From assembly GCF_004114915.1 (NCBI RefSeq), contig NZ_CP022219.1, positions 774,501-838,500 on the forward strand: a stretch of 64,000 nucleotides of DNA. The letters are read 5' to 3'. The translations under genes were made by a program, and so were the position numbers. Position 1 is the first letter of the stretch. Every line of letters starts with the position of its first letter. This document shows positions 27,128-35,315 of this stretch, piece after piece. The notes under the pieces were generated by a model. It was not told the DNA's origin and did not search any database. It saw only the letters and a list, made by a program, of their open reading frames with translations. The stretch is from Bradyrhizobium guangxiense. Lineage in GTDB: Bacteria > Pseudomonadota > Alphaproteobacteria > Rhizobiales > Xanthobacteraceae.

Positions 27128-27481
27128 TCACTTTGCTCGCGTGCGCCGCGCCACTTCCTGCACCGCGAGCGGCCACCGGTGTCCGCCGCCTTTGCCACCG
27201 TCCTCCTTCCGCCCCTGCGCCATGATCGCGCTGCCCATCGCGGCGGAGCCGAAGGTGATGAGGAAGGACGCCAGCAGCAGGGCGAGCGCGATGCCGGGCG
27301 AACGGTCGGCGAAGATCAGCTCGCGCAAATGTCCGGGATTGAGCCAGAGCAGGCCACCGACGAGGATCGTCGCGGCGCAGGCGCCGATCGCGAGATTGAT
27401 GGCGAGCAGACGGAACAGCGGGATGCGGAGGAGGGCGGGGCGGGGGTGAGGCGGCTGGTGGTGGGGCATGGCTCGTTTCAT
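27128..27481 (-). CDS. Small membrane protein, 117 aa
   Basis: A hypothetical protein with two clear hydrophobic segments: LLAINLAIGACAATILVGGL and ALALLLASFLITFGSAAMGS. These are separated by a short polar loop, with a basic cytoplasmic tail. Such two-segment proteins are common in the genus without known role. A start four codons later (27469, MPHHQPP) is equally possible because neither has a strong ribosome-binding site. Flanked downstream by non-coding DNA and upstream by a dispersed repeat. Confidence 0.65.
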   Translation of the reverse strand: MKRAMPHHQPPHPRPALLRIPLFRLLAINLAIGACAATILVGGLLWLNPGHLRELIFADRSPGIALALLLASFLITFGSAAMGSAIMAQGRKEDGGKGGGHRWPLAVQEVARRTRAK

Positions 27482-27532
27482 GCTGGCTCAGTGCGGCGCA
27501 AGCAACGATATCGTAGCGCCAACTCTCTCATC

Positions 27533-27683
27533 CGTCATTCCGGGGCGCGGCGAAGCCGCGAGCTAGGATGCGCAATTGCGCATCTGACAATCGATTCATC
27601 CTCCAACTCTGCCGCTCGATGGATTCTCTGATGCGCAATTGCGCATCATAGTTCGCGCCCAAGAGGGCGCGCCCCGGAATGAC
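27533..27683. repeat. Dispersed ATTCCGGGG repeat with two inserted TGCGCAATTGCGCA palindromes
   Basis: Outer ends CGTCATTCCGGGGCGCGG and GCGCGCCCCGGAATGAC are as in the other copies. Two perfect 18-bp palindromes GATGCGCAATTGCGCATC lie inside at 27567-27584 and 27630-27647. Confidence 0.85.
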
Positions 27684-27762
27684 GAGAGGAGGGAGTCGAG
27701 CGCCCCCTCGATCACTACTTAGCTACGATCGTTCGATCGCTATCGTCGAGATGCCTACCCCC

Positions 27763-28272
27763 TCACGCCGCCGGCACGGCCCGCGCCGCCTCCTGACGCT
27801 CCATCATGGTCTGCCACAGCGTTGCGATGCTCGCTTGGGTCTGCGGTGCGATCAGGCAGTGGCCTTCATTGTCGAAGCCGCAGAACCGCACCGATGGATC
27901 CTTCTTCACCTCGATCAGCGCCTGGTTGATCATCTCCAGGCACGTGATGACCTCGCCGACGTCGTGCAGGCGGGGGTGATGCAGGATGTCCATCAGGCGG
28001 AAGGTCATCACCGCGGGTTGGCCGAAGCTGATGCCGGGACGGCCGAGTTCGAACAGCACGTTGACCGCCGGAAGCACGCCCCTGATGTGCTCGAGCACGC
28101 CGGCGGCGTCCTCCACGCTGCAGGCGACGAGATGGGACGCCTGGGGCGGGACGGCGGTGGGCGCGCGCGGCGGCGAAAGGCTGAGCGAGGTGATCACCTC
28201 CTGCTCGATCCATTGCCGCACCGCTGCGGGGGCATTGCGGATCTGCTCGGCGGTCAAGGTTATTCCGGTCAT
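27763..28272 (-). CDS. Hypothetical protein, 169 aa
   Basis: A soluble protein MTGITLTAEQIRNAPAAVRQ... without recognised domain. It contains QWIEQEVITSLSL, a helical middle section VEDAAGVLEHIRGVLPAVNVLFELG, and VRFCGFDNEGHCLIAPQT near the C-terminus with two Cys and one His. Coding character is clear from codon use. It diverges from the lytic transglycosylase gene with about 160 bp between starts. Function unknown. Confidence 0.7.
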   Translation of the reverse strand: MTGITLTAEQIRNAPAAVRQWIEQEVITSLSLSPPRAPTAVPPQASHLVACSVEDAAGVLEHIRGVLPAVNVLFELGRPGISFGQPAVMTFRLMDILHHPRLHDVGEVITCLEMINQALIEVKKDPSVRFCGFDNEGHCLIAPQTQASIATLWQTMMERQEAARAVPAA

Positions 28273-28432
28273 GGGCGCGTCTCCTGGGCGGCTCTCCTGA
28301 TCGCTTCAATCTAGAAAGCAGGGCGTGAGACAGTTTGATGCGGATCAAGCCTGCTGCTTTGACGCTTGCCTCTTTCCCGGGCATGATCCGCGCGCTGCTT
28401 CGCAGCACGTTTTTTTCGGGGGATTGCTCCAC

Positions 28433-29239
28433 ATGCTGAGACTGCTTCTCGCCGCCGCGTCCGTCCTCTGTCTGGCCGGCGGGTCGGCGCAGGCCGCGCG
28501 CTGCGGCGGCGATTTCAACGCGTTCGTCGCCACCATGGCGCAGGAGGCTCAGGCGGCCGGCGTCTCGGCCAGCGTGACCAGTGCGGCGCTCAGCGGCGTG
28601 ACCCCGGATGGCGCGGTGCTCGCCTTCGACCGGCGTCAGCGCCACACCTTCAACAAGAGCTTTGAGCAGTACGTCTCGACCCGTGTCGGCCCGGGCCGCA
28701 TCAATGGCGGCCGCGCGCTGTTGCAGCGCCATGCCGCGCTGCTGTCGCGCATCGAGCAGCAGTTTGGCGTGCCGCGTTATATCCTGGTCGCGATCTGGGG
28801 CCTGGAGAGCGATTTCGGCAAGGGCGACATGGGCAAGATGCCGGTGATCCGCACGCTGGCGACGCTGGCGCATGACTGCCGCCGCACCGACCTGTTCCAG
28901 GGCGAGCTGCTCGCCGCCCTCAAGATCGTGCAGCGCGGCGCCCTGCCGTTGCGCGACCTCATCGGCGCCTTTGCCGGCGAGATCGGCCAGACCCAGTTCC
29001 TGCCGTCGTCCTACATCAAATACGGCGTCGATTTCGACGGCGACGGCCATGTCGATCTCCGCCACAGCGTCGCCGACGTGCTCGCCTCGACCGCGAACCT
29101 CCTGCACACGAACGGCTTCAAGATGGGCCAACCCTATGGCGAAGGCACCGCCAATTTCGAGGCGATGCGGGAGTGGAACAGGGCGGTGGTGTATCGCAAG
29201 ACGATCGGCTATTTCGCGGACCGGCTGGCGGGGCAGTGA
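28433..29239 (+). CDS. Lytic murein transglycosylase (MltB-like, SLT domain)
   Basis: A 268-residue periplasmic enzyme that cleaves peptidoglycan glycan strands to 1,6-anhydro ends. The signal peptide is MLRLLLAAASVLCLAGGSAQ. The catalytic Glu lies in the hallmark VAIWGLESDFGKG, followed by IRTLATLAHDCRRTDLFQGELLAALKI, AGEIGQTQFLPSSYIKYGVDFDGDG and the closing GQPYGEGTANFE. It is a compact form without a C-terminal peptidoglycan-binding domain. The ATG at 28433 starts the signal peptide. The longer frame upstream encodes no signal. Confidence 0.92.
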   Translation: MLRLLLAAASVLCLAGGSAQAARCGGDFNAFVATMAQEAQAAGVSASVTSAALSGVTPDGAVLAFDRRQRHTFNKSFEQYVSTRVGPGRINGGRALLQRHAALLSRIEQQFGVPRYILVAIWGLESDFGKGDMGKMPVIRTLATLAHDCRRTDLFQGELLAALKIVQRGALPLRDLIGAFAGEIGQTQFLPSSYIKYGVDFDGDGHVDLRHSVADVLASTANLLHTNGFKMGQPYGEGTANFEAMREWNRAVVYRKTIGYFADRLAGQ

Positions 29240-29264
29240 CCACATAATCGGTGTCATCACCCGA

Positions 29265-29373
29265 GGGGCGAGTGATCCAGCATTCCAGAGACGGCGCGGC
29301 TGGAGCCGAGAAGCCGCGCGGGCGTACTGGATTCCCCGCCCCAGTGCGCAATTGCGCACAAGGCAGGGAATGA
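29265..29373. repeat. Diverged dispersed repeat with TGCGCAATTGCGCA palindrome
   Basis: A degenerate member (GATCCAGCATTCCAGAGAC ... GCAGGGAATGAC) carrying GTGCGCAATTGCGCAC at 29344-29359. Lies between convergent genes. Confidence 0.6.
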
Positions 29374-29407
29374 CAGCGGTGGGGTGTGGAGGCCGTTACG
29401 CTCCTGG

Positions 29408-30244
29408 CTACTTCTCCGTCCCCTTCGCCATCTTCTCCAGCTGCCGCTGCAGCGGCGCCCAATAGGTCCCCGGGCGGAAGCGCTGCAAGAGGTCCATGAA
29501 GCGGGCGTCGTTGCCGATCAGGATGCGCGGCTCGTTCTTCTCGATGCCCCTGATGATGCGCAGCGCGGCGTCCTTCGGCGTGGTCTTCGCCGCATTCTCG
29601 AACCGCTCGATCGACTGCGCGCGGCGGGCATTGTCGGTGACGCCGACGCCGGTGCGGGCGTTGCGCGCGATCGCGGTGGAGACGCCGCCGGGATGCACGA
29701 TCGACAGCCTGACCGGGCTTCCCGCCACCGCGAGCTCATGCCGCACGCTCTCGGAAAAACCGCGCACCGCGAATTTCGCCGCCGCATAGGCCGATTGGCC
29801 GGGCGGTGCGATGATGCCGAAGATCGAGGAGAGGTTGACGATGTGCGCCTCGCCCCGCGTCTTCAGATGCGGCAGGAAGGCGCGCGTGCCGTGCACCACG
29901 CCCCAGAAATTGATGTCGAACAGCCAGTCCATCTGCGCCTGGTCGATCTCCTCGAACGAGCCCATCAGCGCCACGCCGGCATTGTTGACGACGATGCCGA
30001 GCGCGGGATGCGTGGAGGTCGCCTCGCTCGCGAACTGCGCGATGTCGCCGGCCTCGCCGACGTCGACGCGATGCAGGCTGACCTTGCGGTCTCGTCCGAT
30101 CTCCGCAGCCAGCGCCTTCAACCCGGCCTCGTCGCGATCGGCCAGCGCAAGATCGCAGCCGCGCTGCGCAAGCTCGATGGCCAGCGCCCGGCCGATGCCG
30201 CTGGCGGCTCCCGTGATGGCGGCGGCGCCGCGAATCGTCGTCAT
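29408..30244 (-). CDS. Short-chain dehydrogenase/reductase
   Basis: A 278-residue Rossmann-fold NAD(P)-dependent oxidoreductase. The cofactor motif is AITGAASGIGRALA (residues 9-22), then VVNNAGVAL, the catalytic Ser in NLSSIFGI and the catalytic YAAAK with Tyr and Lys. GGVST follows as in classical SDRs. The C-terminal KNEPRILIGNDARFMDLLQRFRPGTYW is typical of a subgroup near acyl/steroid dehydrogenases. The ATG at 30244 has GGGGGA five bases before it. Substrate unknown. Confidence 0.92.
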   Translation of the reverse strand: MTTIRGAAAITGAASGIGRALAIELAQRGCDLALADRDEAGLKALAAEIGRDRKVSLHRVDVGEAGDIAQFASEATSTHPALGIVVNNAGVALMGSFEEIDQAQMDWLFDINFWGVVHGTRAFLPHLKTRGEAHIVNLSSIFGIIAPPGQSAYAAAKFAVRGFSESVRHELAVAGSPVRLSIVHPGGVSTAIARNARTGVGVTDNARRAQSIERFENAAKTTPKDAALRIIRGIEKNEPRILIGNDARFMDLLQRFRPGTYWAPLQRQLEKMAKGTEK

Positions 30245-30365
30245 GATGTCCCCCGTCAATCCCGCGCAGATGGAACTATGATTTACATTTTTTCACAATG
30301 GAACTGAACCGCAGGCGAGTTGAGCCTTTAACATGTGTTATTGAAGCATGCATTGGGAGCCGCCG

Positions 30366-30740
30366 ATGGGACAATCAACACCATTTCGTGCGACAGCGCT
30401 GATTGTTGAAGACGACGCCATGCAGCGGGAGATGTTGTGTGTTCTGCTGGAGGAGAGCGGCTACCAGGTCATCCAGTGTGAAAGCGCCGAGGCCGCTGAG
30501 CGCGTCCTCGACAAGAGCGCCGGCGCGCTCTCTCTGATGCTGACCGACGTCCAGCTGGCCGGCCGCATGAACGGGGTCGAGCTCGCTCATGTCGCCAAGG
30601 AGCGCAATCCCCGGCTCGACGTCGTCGTCACCTCCGGCCGCCCCTTGCGGCAGCCACTGCCCGCGGGCGCAAAATTCTGGGCAAAGCCGTGGGCGCCGCT
30701 CGACGTGCTGCGCGAGGCCGAGATCGCGCAGCTGTCCTGA
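30366..30740 (+). CDS. Single-domain response regulator (receiver only)
   Basis: A 124-residue receiver protein without output domain. TALIVEDDAMQREML holds the acidic pair, LMLTDVQLAGRMNG holds the phospho-acceptor Asp, VVVTSGRP holds the switch Ser and AKFWAKPWAP holds the conserved Lys. It is likely a phosphorelay intermediate or an output for hybrid kinases such as the one at 12317. The ATG at 30366 has GGGAG upstream. An ATG at 30348 is less well placed. Confidence 0.9.
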   Translation: MGQSTPFRATALIVEDDAMQREMLCVLLEESGYQVIQCESAEAAERVLDKSAGALSLMLTDVQLAGRMNGVELAHVAKERNPRLDVVVTSGRPLRQPLPAGAKFWAKPWAPLDVLREAEIAQLS

Positions 30741-30803
30741 GCGCAGGAGCGCGTCCTGGGGCGTAGGCTTCCTCGCTGCGAGGCGGGCTGCTAAGGTCTG
30801 CTC

Positions 30804-31415
30804 ATGACCTGGTCCTTCCTGCTCACCTCCCTGATCGTCGTCGCCTCGCCCGGTACCGGCGTGCTCTACACGCTGGCCGCGGCGCTGACGCGCGGCTCGC
30901 GCGCCAGCCTCGCCGCCGCGTTCGGCTGCACGCTCGGGATCGTGCCGCACATGGTGGCGGCAATGCTCGGGCTCGCTGCCGTGCTCCACACCAGCGCGCT
31001 CGCCTTCGCCGCGCTGAAATGGGGCGGCGTCGCCTATCTGCTCTACATGTCCTGGCAGGCGCTGCGCGAGAGCGGGGCGCTTTCGGTCGAGGGCAACATC
31101 CGCGAGCGTTCGAGCGGCCGCGTCATCGTCACCGGCTTTCTGATCAACATCCTCAATCCAAAGCTGTCGATCTTCTTCCTCGCCTTCCTGCCGCAATTCA
31201 TCGCCGCGGACGAGGCCCATGTGCTGGCGCGCATGCTGGAATTGAGCGGCGCCTTCATGGCGATGACCTTTGCGGTGTTCGTCGTCTACGGCCTGTGCGC
31301 CGCCTCGGTGCGCGAGCGCGTCATCTCCCGCCCGCGCGTCATGGCCTGGCTGCGCCGCAGCTTCGCGGCGGGCTTCGCCGCCCTCGGCGCCAAGCTGGCG
31401 TTTGCGGAGAGATAG
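30804..31415 (+). CDS. LysE/RhtB-family amino-acid exporter
   Basis: A 203-residue inner-membrane protein with about six hydrophobic segments. The signature SLIVVASPGTGVLYTLAAALTRGSRASL and FLINILNPKLSIFFLAFLPQF are LysE-family hallmarks. It is a second exporter of the same family as the one at 18587 but clearly a separate lineage. Monocistronic, and convergent with the tiny Lys/Ala-rich gene. Confidence 0.9.
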   Translation: MTWSFLLTSLIVVASPGTGVLYTLAAALTRGSRASLAAAFGCTLGIVPHMVAAMLGLAAVLHTSALAFAALKWGGVAYLLYMSWQALRESGALSVEGNIRERSSGRVIVTGFLINILNPKLSIFFLAFLPQFIAADEAHVLARMLELSGAFMAMTFAVFVVYGLCAASVRERVISRPRVMAWLRRSFAAGFAALGAKLAFAER

Positions 31416-31427
31416 CCTTCTCCACCC

Positions 31428-31453
31428 AATAAAAAAGCGGGCCTTTTGCCCGC
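31428..31453 (-). terminator. Terminator of the Lys/Ala-rich peptide gene
   Basis: Minus strand GCGGGC-AAAAG-GCCCGC followed by TTTTTTATT, 68 bp after the stop of the 22-residue peptide gene. Confidence 0.88.
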
Positions 31454-31520
31454 CACCTTCGAACTCTCGACCCGACGCCCGGGCGGAGCGAGGCTCCACC
31501 CGGGCAAAGAACAAGCCTCG

Positions 31521-31589
31521 TTACTTCTTCTTCGCCTTCTTGGCCTTTTTCGCCTTCTTCTTCGCCGCCTTCTTCGCTTTCTTAGCCAT
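31521..31589 (-). CDS. 22-residue lysine/alanine-only peptide
   Basis: ATG GCT AAG AAA GCG... to TAA encodes 22 residues: the initiator Met, then only Lys and Ala in a repeated AKK pattern ending in KKK. AGAGGATCC places a good ribosome-binding site just before the ATG, and a strong intrinsic terminator follows in the same orientation, so the gene looks like a complete small transcription unit. The composition resembles the basic tail of histone H1-like or AlgP-type proteins, so nucleic-acid binding is the natural guess. Too short to appear in routine gene calls. Confidence 0.65.
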   Translation of the reverse strand: MAKKAKKAAKKKAKKAKKAKKK

Positions 31590-31994
31590 AGGATCCTCTT
31601 AAGGGTTAATGGTGGAACGCGACACGAGGGATGCTCGGCGGAGGGCCAGCCTCGCAACATCCTCGACGACAAACTCAGCAGATTCGGAGCCGGCTGCCCC
31701 GCGCTGTCATATCTCCGTCATCACGTTATCCACAGCTCAGATGCATTTTCGAGTGATTTTGCTGCGCGAATCCGCTTCGCGCGCGCCCGCGACTCGCCGC
31801 GCTCGTTGCTTAACGATTCCGCAAATGCGTTTTGCGGGATTCATCAATCCAAAACCAATGCCCGAGTTTGTGCGACTGCGGTGAGACTCCATTAAGCGCG
31901 CCGCGGGCATGATCGCCCGCAAGAACACGGGGGCGGGTATGTACGGGCAGTTGCCAAACGAAGAGGGCGGGACCATGCGCGTCCCGCAGTCGCC
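31590..31994 (+). other. Non-coding region with a DnaA box
   Basis: 405 bp without a convincing coding frame. It holds the promoter side of the Lys/Ala peptide gene, a consensus DnaA box TTATCCACA at 31726-31734 and the leader of the diguanylate cyclase gene. A single box does not make an origin. Confidence 0.4.
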
Positions 31995-33212
31995 ATGCTG
32001 AGCGTGCCGACACTCTGGACCGTCATCGTCATCAACTTCCTGGCGCTGGGCCTGATCTGGGCCTATGTGGCGCGCGCCTATCCCAAATTTGAGGCGGCGC
32101 GGTACTGGACGGCGGCAGCGGTGTTGGCTGCAGCGGGCGCCGCGATCTCGATGCTGCGCGACGTCATGGATCCGCGCTTTCCGCTGATCGGCGGCGGTGG
32201 CCTGATGATCTTTTCGTCCTGGCTTGCCTGCATGGGGGTGACTCGGTTCTATCACCGCCCGGTGTCCTGGCCGGCGGCGATCGCCAACTCGCTGCTCTCC
32301 AGCGTCGGCCTCGCCTTCTTCCTGGTCGTCATCGACAACATGCCGATGCGGATTGTGATCTATTCGCTGGCCCAATCGACGCCGATCCTGCTGACGCTGC
32401 CGCTGCTGCTCGGCCAGCAGAACGGGCGGGAAAATCCCGGCGCGCGGCTCGCTGCGATCGTGGGATTGATGCTGCTGTCCATTCACGTGGTCCGCTCCGG
32501 CGCGGCGCTGCTCGGCTATGGCGGCGCCATCACCGCGATCAACTTCAACGGTCTGCAGTCCTTGATGATCCTGCTCCTGGTGTTCCTGGCCATGGCTTGG
32601 AATTTCGCCTGCCTGTTGATGGCGATCGAGCGGCTGCGCAACGAGGTGGCTGACCTTGCACTGCTCGACGATCTCACCGGTGTTGCCAACCGGCGGCACC
32701 TGCTGCAGCGCCTGACCGAGGAATGCGCCCGCTCCGAACGCAGCAACGCACCGTTCTCGCTGCTGGTCATCGATCTCGACGGTTTCAAGACCATCAACGA
32801 CACCCACGGCCATGCTGCCGGCGATGCCTGCCTGAAGCACTTCACCCTGATGGCGCAGACGCGCCTGCGGCCCGGCGACATGCTCGCCCGCACCGGCGGC
32901 GACGAGTTCTGCGTCGTGCTGCCGTCCTCGTCCCTGCGCGAAGCCGCCACCATCGCGCGCCGCGTGCTCGAGGTCTGCCGTCAGGATGCTGCCGGCTGCA
33001 GCGGCGACGACATTCCGATCGCGATTTCGATTGGGGTCGCGCAGTGGGATCGCGACATCGGGGAATTCCCGGACCGCCTGATGGCCAATGCCGACCACGC
33101 GCTCTATGCCGCCAAGAAGAACGGCAAGAACGACTTTGCCGTCTACGATCCGGTGCCGCCGCTCTCGCCTGAGCCGATCGGTCCGGACCAGAGCCAGCGC
33201 ACATTCGCCTAG
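31995..33212 (+). CDS. Membrane-anchored diguanylate cyclase (GGDEF)
   Basis: A 405-residue enzyme making cyclic di-GMP. The N-terminal half has about six hydrophobic segments (from LWTVIVINFLALGLIWAYV to MILLLVFLAMAWNFACLLM), a MHYT-free membrane sensor of unknown ligand. The GGDEF domain starts LALLDDLTGVANRRHLLQRL and has the intact active site ARTGGDEFCVVLP. The inhibitory I-site RPGD lies exactly five residues before it, so feedback inhibition by product is expected. The C-terminus is a short proline-rich tail. No EAL domain. Monocistronic. Confidence 0.94.
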   Translation: MLSVPTLWTVIVINFLALGLIWAYVARAYPKFEAARYWTAAAVLAAAGAAISMLRDVMDPRFPLIGGGGLMIFSSWLACMGVTRFYHRPVSWPAAIANSLLSSVGLAFFLVVIDNMPMRIVIYSLAQSTPILLTLPLLLGQQNGRENPGARLAAIVGLMLLSIHVVRSGAALLGYGGAITAINFNGLQSLMILLLVFLAMAWNFACLLMAIERLRNEVADLALLDDLTGVANRRHLLQRLTEECARSERSNAPFSLLVIDLDGFKTINDTHGHAAGDACLKHFTLMAQTRLRPGDMLARTGGDEFCVVLPSSSLREAATIARRVLEVCRQDAAGCSGDDIPIAISIGVAQWDRDIGEFPDRLMANADHALYAAKKNGKNDFAVYDPVPPLSPEPIGPDQSQRTFA

Positions 33213-33248
33213 AGCCGTGCTACATCAGGGGCCGTGATTGGATCCCGC

Positions 33249-33875
33249 ATGATGATTGCCCGCCGGCTCGCGGCCGCCCTGGCCGCGCTCTTTCTGATCG
33301 CCCCCGCCGCCGCCGAGGATGCCGCGCTCGCAAAGCTCGCACGTGCCTCCGGCACGCCCGAGATCCCGGGCCTCAGGATCGTCTGGCTGGCGCCATGGGG
33401 CGACCTCGCCAACGCGAGACCCTGGCGCAACATCATCGTGCATCAGACCGAAGGGCCTGCGGGCTCCGCCCGCGGCGGCGCGCAAGCGCAGGCCAAGACC
33501 CCGACGCGGCGCGGCGTCACGGTCTGGGTCGAGACCGACGGCACGGTCTATTGGGCGGTCGCCGAAAACCTGGTGCCGACCCATGGCGACGGCGCCAACC
33601 GCAACGACAACAAGTACATCGACAACAGCGCGACCCACCGCCAGGTCGTGCGCGACAATTCGATCGGCGTCGAGTTCGCCGGCAATTTTCCGGATGTCAC
33701 GACCGGACCGACCGACGCGCAGGTCGCGGCGTGGAGGATCCTCGTCAAGGTGCTGCGCGCGCGCTACGACATCCCGCTCGATCACGTCTATGCGCACAAC
33801 TGGATCGACTACAAGGACGCGCGTTATTGCGAAGGCTGCTGGCTCGCGACTCTGGCGCGGATGTGGGGGGAGTAG
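33249..33875 (+). CDS. Exported N-acetylmuramoyl-L-alanine amidase-like protein (Amidase_2 fold)
   Basis: A 208-residue secreted protein. The signal peptide is MMIARRLAAALAALFLIAPA ending AAA. The amidase_2/PGRP fold shows zinc-ligand candidates in NIIVHQTEG (His), then GVTVWVETDGTVYWAVAENLVPTHGDG, NSIGVEFAGNFPD, and a C-terminal His in HVYAHNWIDYKDARYCEGCW. Expected to hydrolyse the peptide side chain from muramic acid. A start three bases downstream is also possible. It follows the GGDEF gene by about 40 bp. Confidence 0.85.
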   Translation: MMIARRLAAALAALFLIAPAAAEDAALAKLARASGTPEIPGLRIVWLAPWGDLANARPWRNIIVHQTEGPAGSARGGAQAQAKTPTRRGVTVWVETDGTVYWAVAENLVPTHGDGANRNDNKYIDNSATHRQVVRDNSIGVEFAGNFPDVTTGPTDAQVAAWRILVKVLRARYDIPLDHVYAHNWIDYKDARYCEGCWLATLARMWGE

Positions 33876-33924
33876 ATGGTGCGCTCCCTCGCCCCGCCTG
33901 GGGGGAGAGGCGAAGAAGCTCCCC

Positions 33925-34026
33925 TAAAGCGCGATATGAGATTTGGATGAATCATCATCGCGCTTTAGGTTGTTGTTTGCGCATGATCTTTCCGGAAGAC
34001 CGCTTCGCACTTTTCCGGATCATGCC
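33925..34026. repeat. Composite repeat: TAAAGCGCGAT palindrome plus GCATGATC palindrome
   Basis: TAAAGCGCGAT...ATCGCGCTTTA (33925-33967), a TTGTTGTTT link and GCATGATC...GGATCATGC (33980-34026). The same two-part unit lies in opposite orientation at 46872-46974. Confidence 0.8.
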
Positions 34027-34126
34027 TTAGCGACTAAACCGCGTGCGCCATCCAGCCGTCATCGCCGGTTCAACGATCCAGTATTCCAGGCCTGTTCTGG
34101 AAATCTCCCGATCGCATCGGGCCAAC

Positions 34127-34150
34127 AAAAAAGCCGGCGTCACCGCCGGC
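34127..34150 (-). terminator. rpoH terminator
   Basis: Minus strand GCCGGCG-GTGA-CGCCGGC followed by TTTTTTG, 47 bp after the rpoH stop codon. Confidence 0.88.
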
Positions 34151-34196
34151 TTTCTGTCTTTCGATCCGCCAATCTCTCTTTGCGGCGAAGCCCCGC

Positions 34197-35096
34197 TTAG
34201 TGCGCGGCTTCCAGCGCGGCCTGTTCGGCCTTTGCGATCGTGCCCTTGACCGCGGTCTGCACCTTCTCGAAGGCGCGGACCTCGATCTGGCGGACGCGCT
34301 CGCGCGACACGCCGAACTCGGCCGCGAGATCTTCCAGCGTCATCGGCTCATCGGCGAGGCGGCGCGCCTCGAAGATGCGGCGTTCGCGCGGGTTGAGCAC
34401 GCCCATGGCGCCGTTCAGGGCGTCACGGCGGTGATCATATTCCTCGTGCTCCGCCATCATGGCTTCCTGGTTGGGCGTATTGTCGCCCAGCCAGTCCTGC
34501 CATTCGCCGGCTTCGCCGTCGTCGCGGATCGGTGCGTTGAGCGACGCATCGCCGCCGAGGCGGCGGTTCATGTCGATCACGTCCTGATCGGTGACGCCGA
34601 GGCGCTTGGCGATCATCTGCACCTGGTCGGGGCGGAGATCGCCTTCGTCCAGCGCATTGATCTTGCTCTTCGCCTTGCGCAGGTTGAAGAACAGCTTCTT
34701 CTGGTTCGCGGTGGTGCCCATCTTCACGAGCGACCAGGAACGCAGGATGTACTCTTGAATCGACGCCTTGATCCACCACATCGCGTAGGTGGCGAGACGG
34801 AAGCCCTTTTCGGGCTCGAACCGTTTCACCGCCTGCATCAGGCCGACATTGCCTTCCGAGACGCCCTCGGAGATCGGCAAGCCGTAGCCGCGATAGCCCA
34901 TGGCGATCTTGGCCACGAGTCGGAGATGGCTGGTGACGAGTTGGTGCGCCGCGTCGCGATCGTCATGCTCGCGCCAACGCTTGGCGAGCATGTATTCCTG
35001 CTGGGGTTCCAGCATCGGGAACTTGCGAATCTCGGCGAGGTAGCGAGAAAGGCCGGATTCTCCATTGAGGACCGGCAAAGCAGCGGTACGGGCCAT
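34197..35096 (-). CDS. rpoH: Heat-shock sigma factor (sigma-32)
   Basis: A 299-residue alternative sigma factor directing RNA polymerase to heat-shock promoters. Region 2 is YRGYGLPISEGVSEGNVGLMQAVKRFEPEKGFRLATYAMWWIKASIQEYILRSWSLVK. The RpoH box QKKLFFNLRKAKSK follows, which distinguishes it from RpoD, and region 4 is TLEDLAAEFGVSRERVRQIEVRAFEKVQ. Length is standard. A TATATT element at 35212-35217 may belong to its promoter. A terminator follows the stop. Rhizobial genomes often carry several rpoH genes, so this is one paralogue of possibly several. Confidence 0.97.
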   Translation of the reverse strand: MARTAALPVLNGESGLSRYLAEIRKFPMLEPQQEYMLAKRWREHDDRDAAHQLVTSHLRLVAKIAMGYRGYGLPISEGVSEGNVGLMQAVKRFEPEKGFRLATYAMWWIKASIQEYILRSWSLVKMGTTANQKKLFFNLRKAKSKINALDEGDLRPDQVQMIAKRLGVTDQDVIDMNRRLGGDASLNAPIRDDGEAGEWQDWLGDNTPNQEAMMAEHEEYDHRRDALNGAMGVLNPRERRIFEARRLADEPMTLEDLAAEFGVSRERVRQIEVRAFEKVQTAVKGTIAKAEQAALEAAH

Positions 35097-35315
35097 AGTG
35101 CGCCCTCCAAAAGGTTCAGGCCCCCGATAGCGGCGGGCCAGGCAGACGACCGCTGTGTTAAAGCCGGCCGTAGCTGCGATGTTCCGCGCTGGTCATTTCC
35201 AACGCAGGCGCAATATACCCCATGGGGGGGCAAAAAGGGAAGGATTGCTGACGTCACGTCCCCGTGTGGCAGCTATAATCTTTTGTAATGTAACGGCTTT
35301 CTTAAGCGGGCTGCG

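Noticed and set aside
31726..31734. Replication origin suggested by a DnaA box
   Set aside because: A single box with no clustered boxes, AT-rich unwinding element or neighbouring dnaA, repABC or parAB genes.
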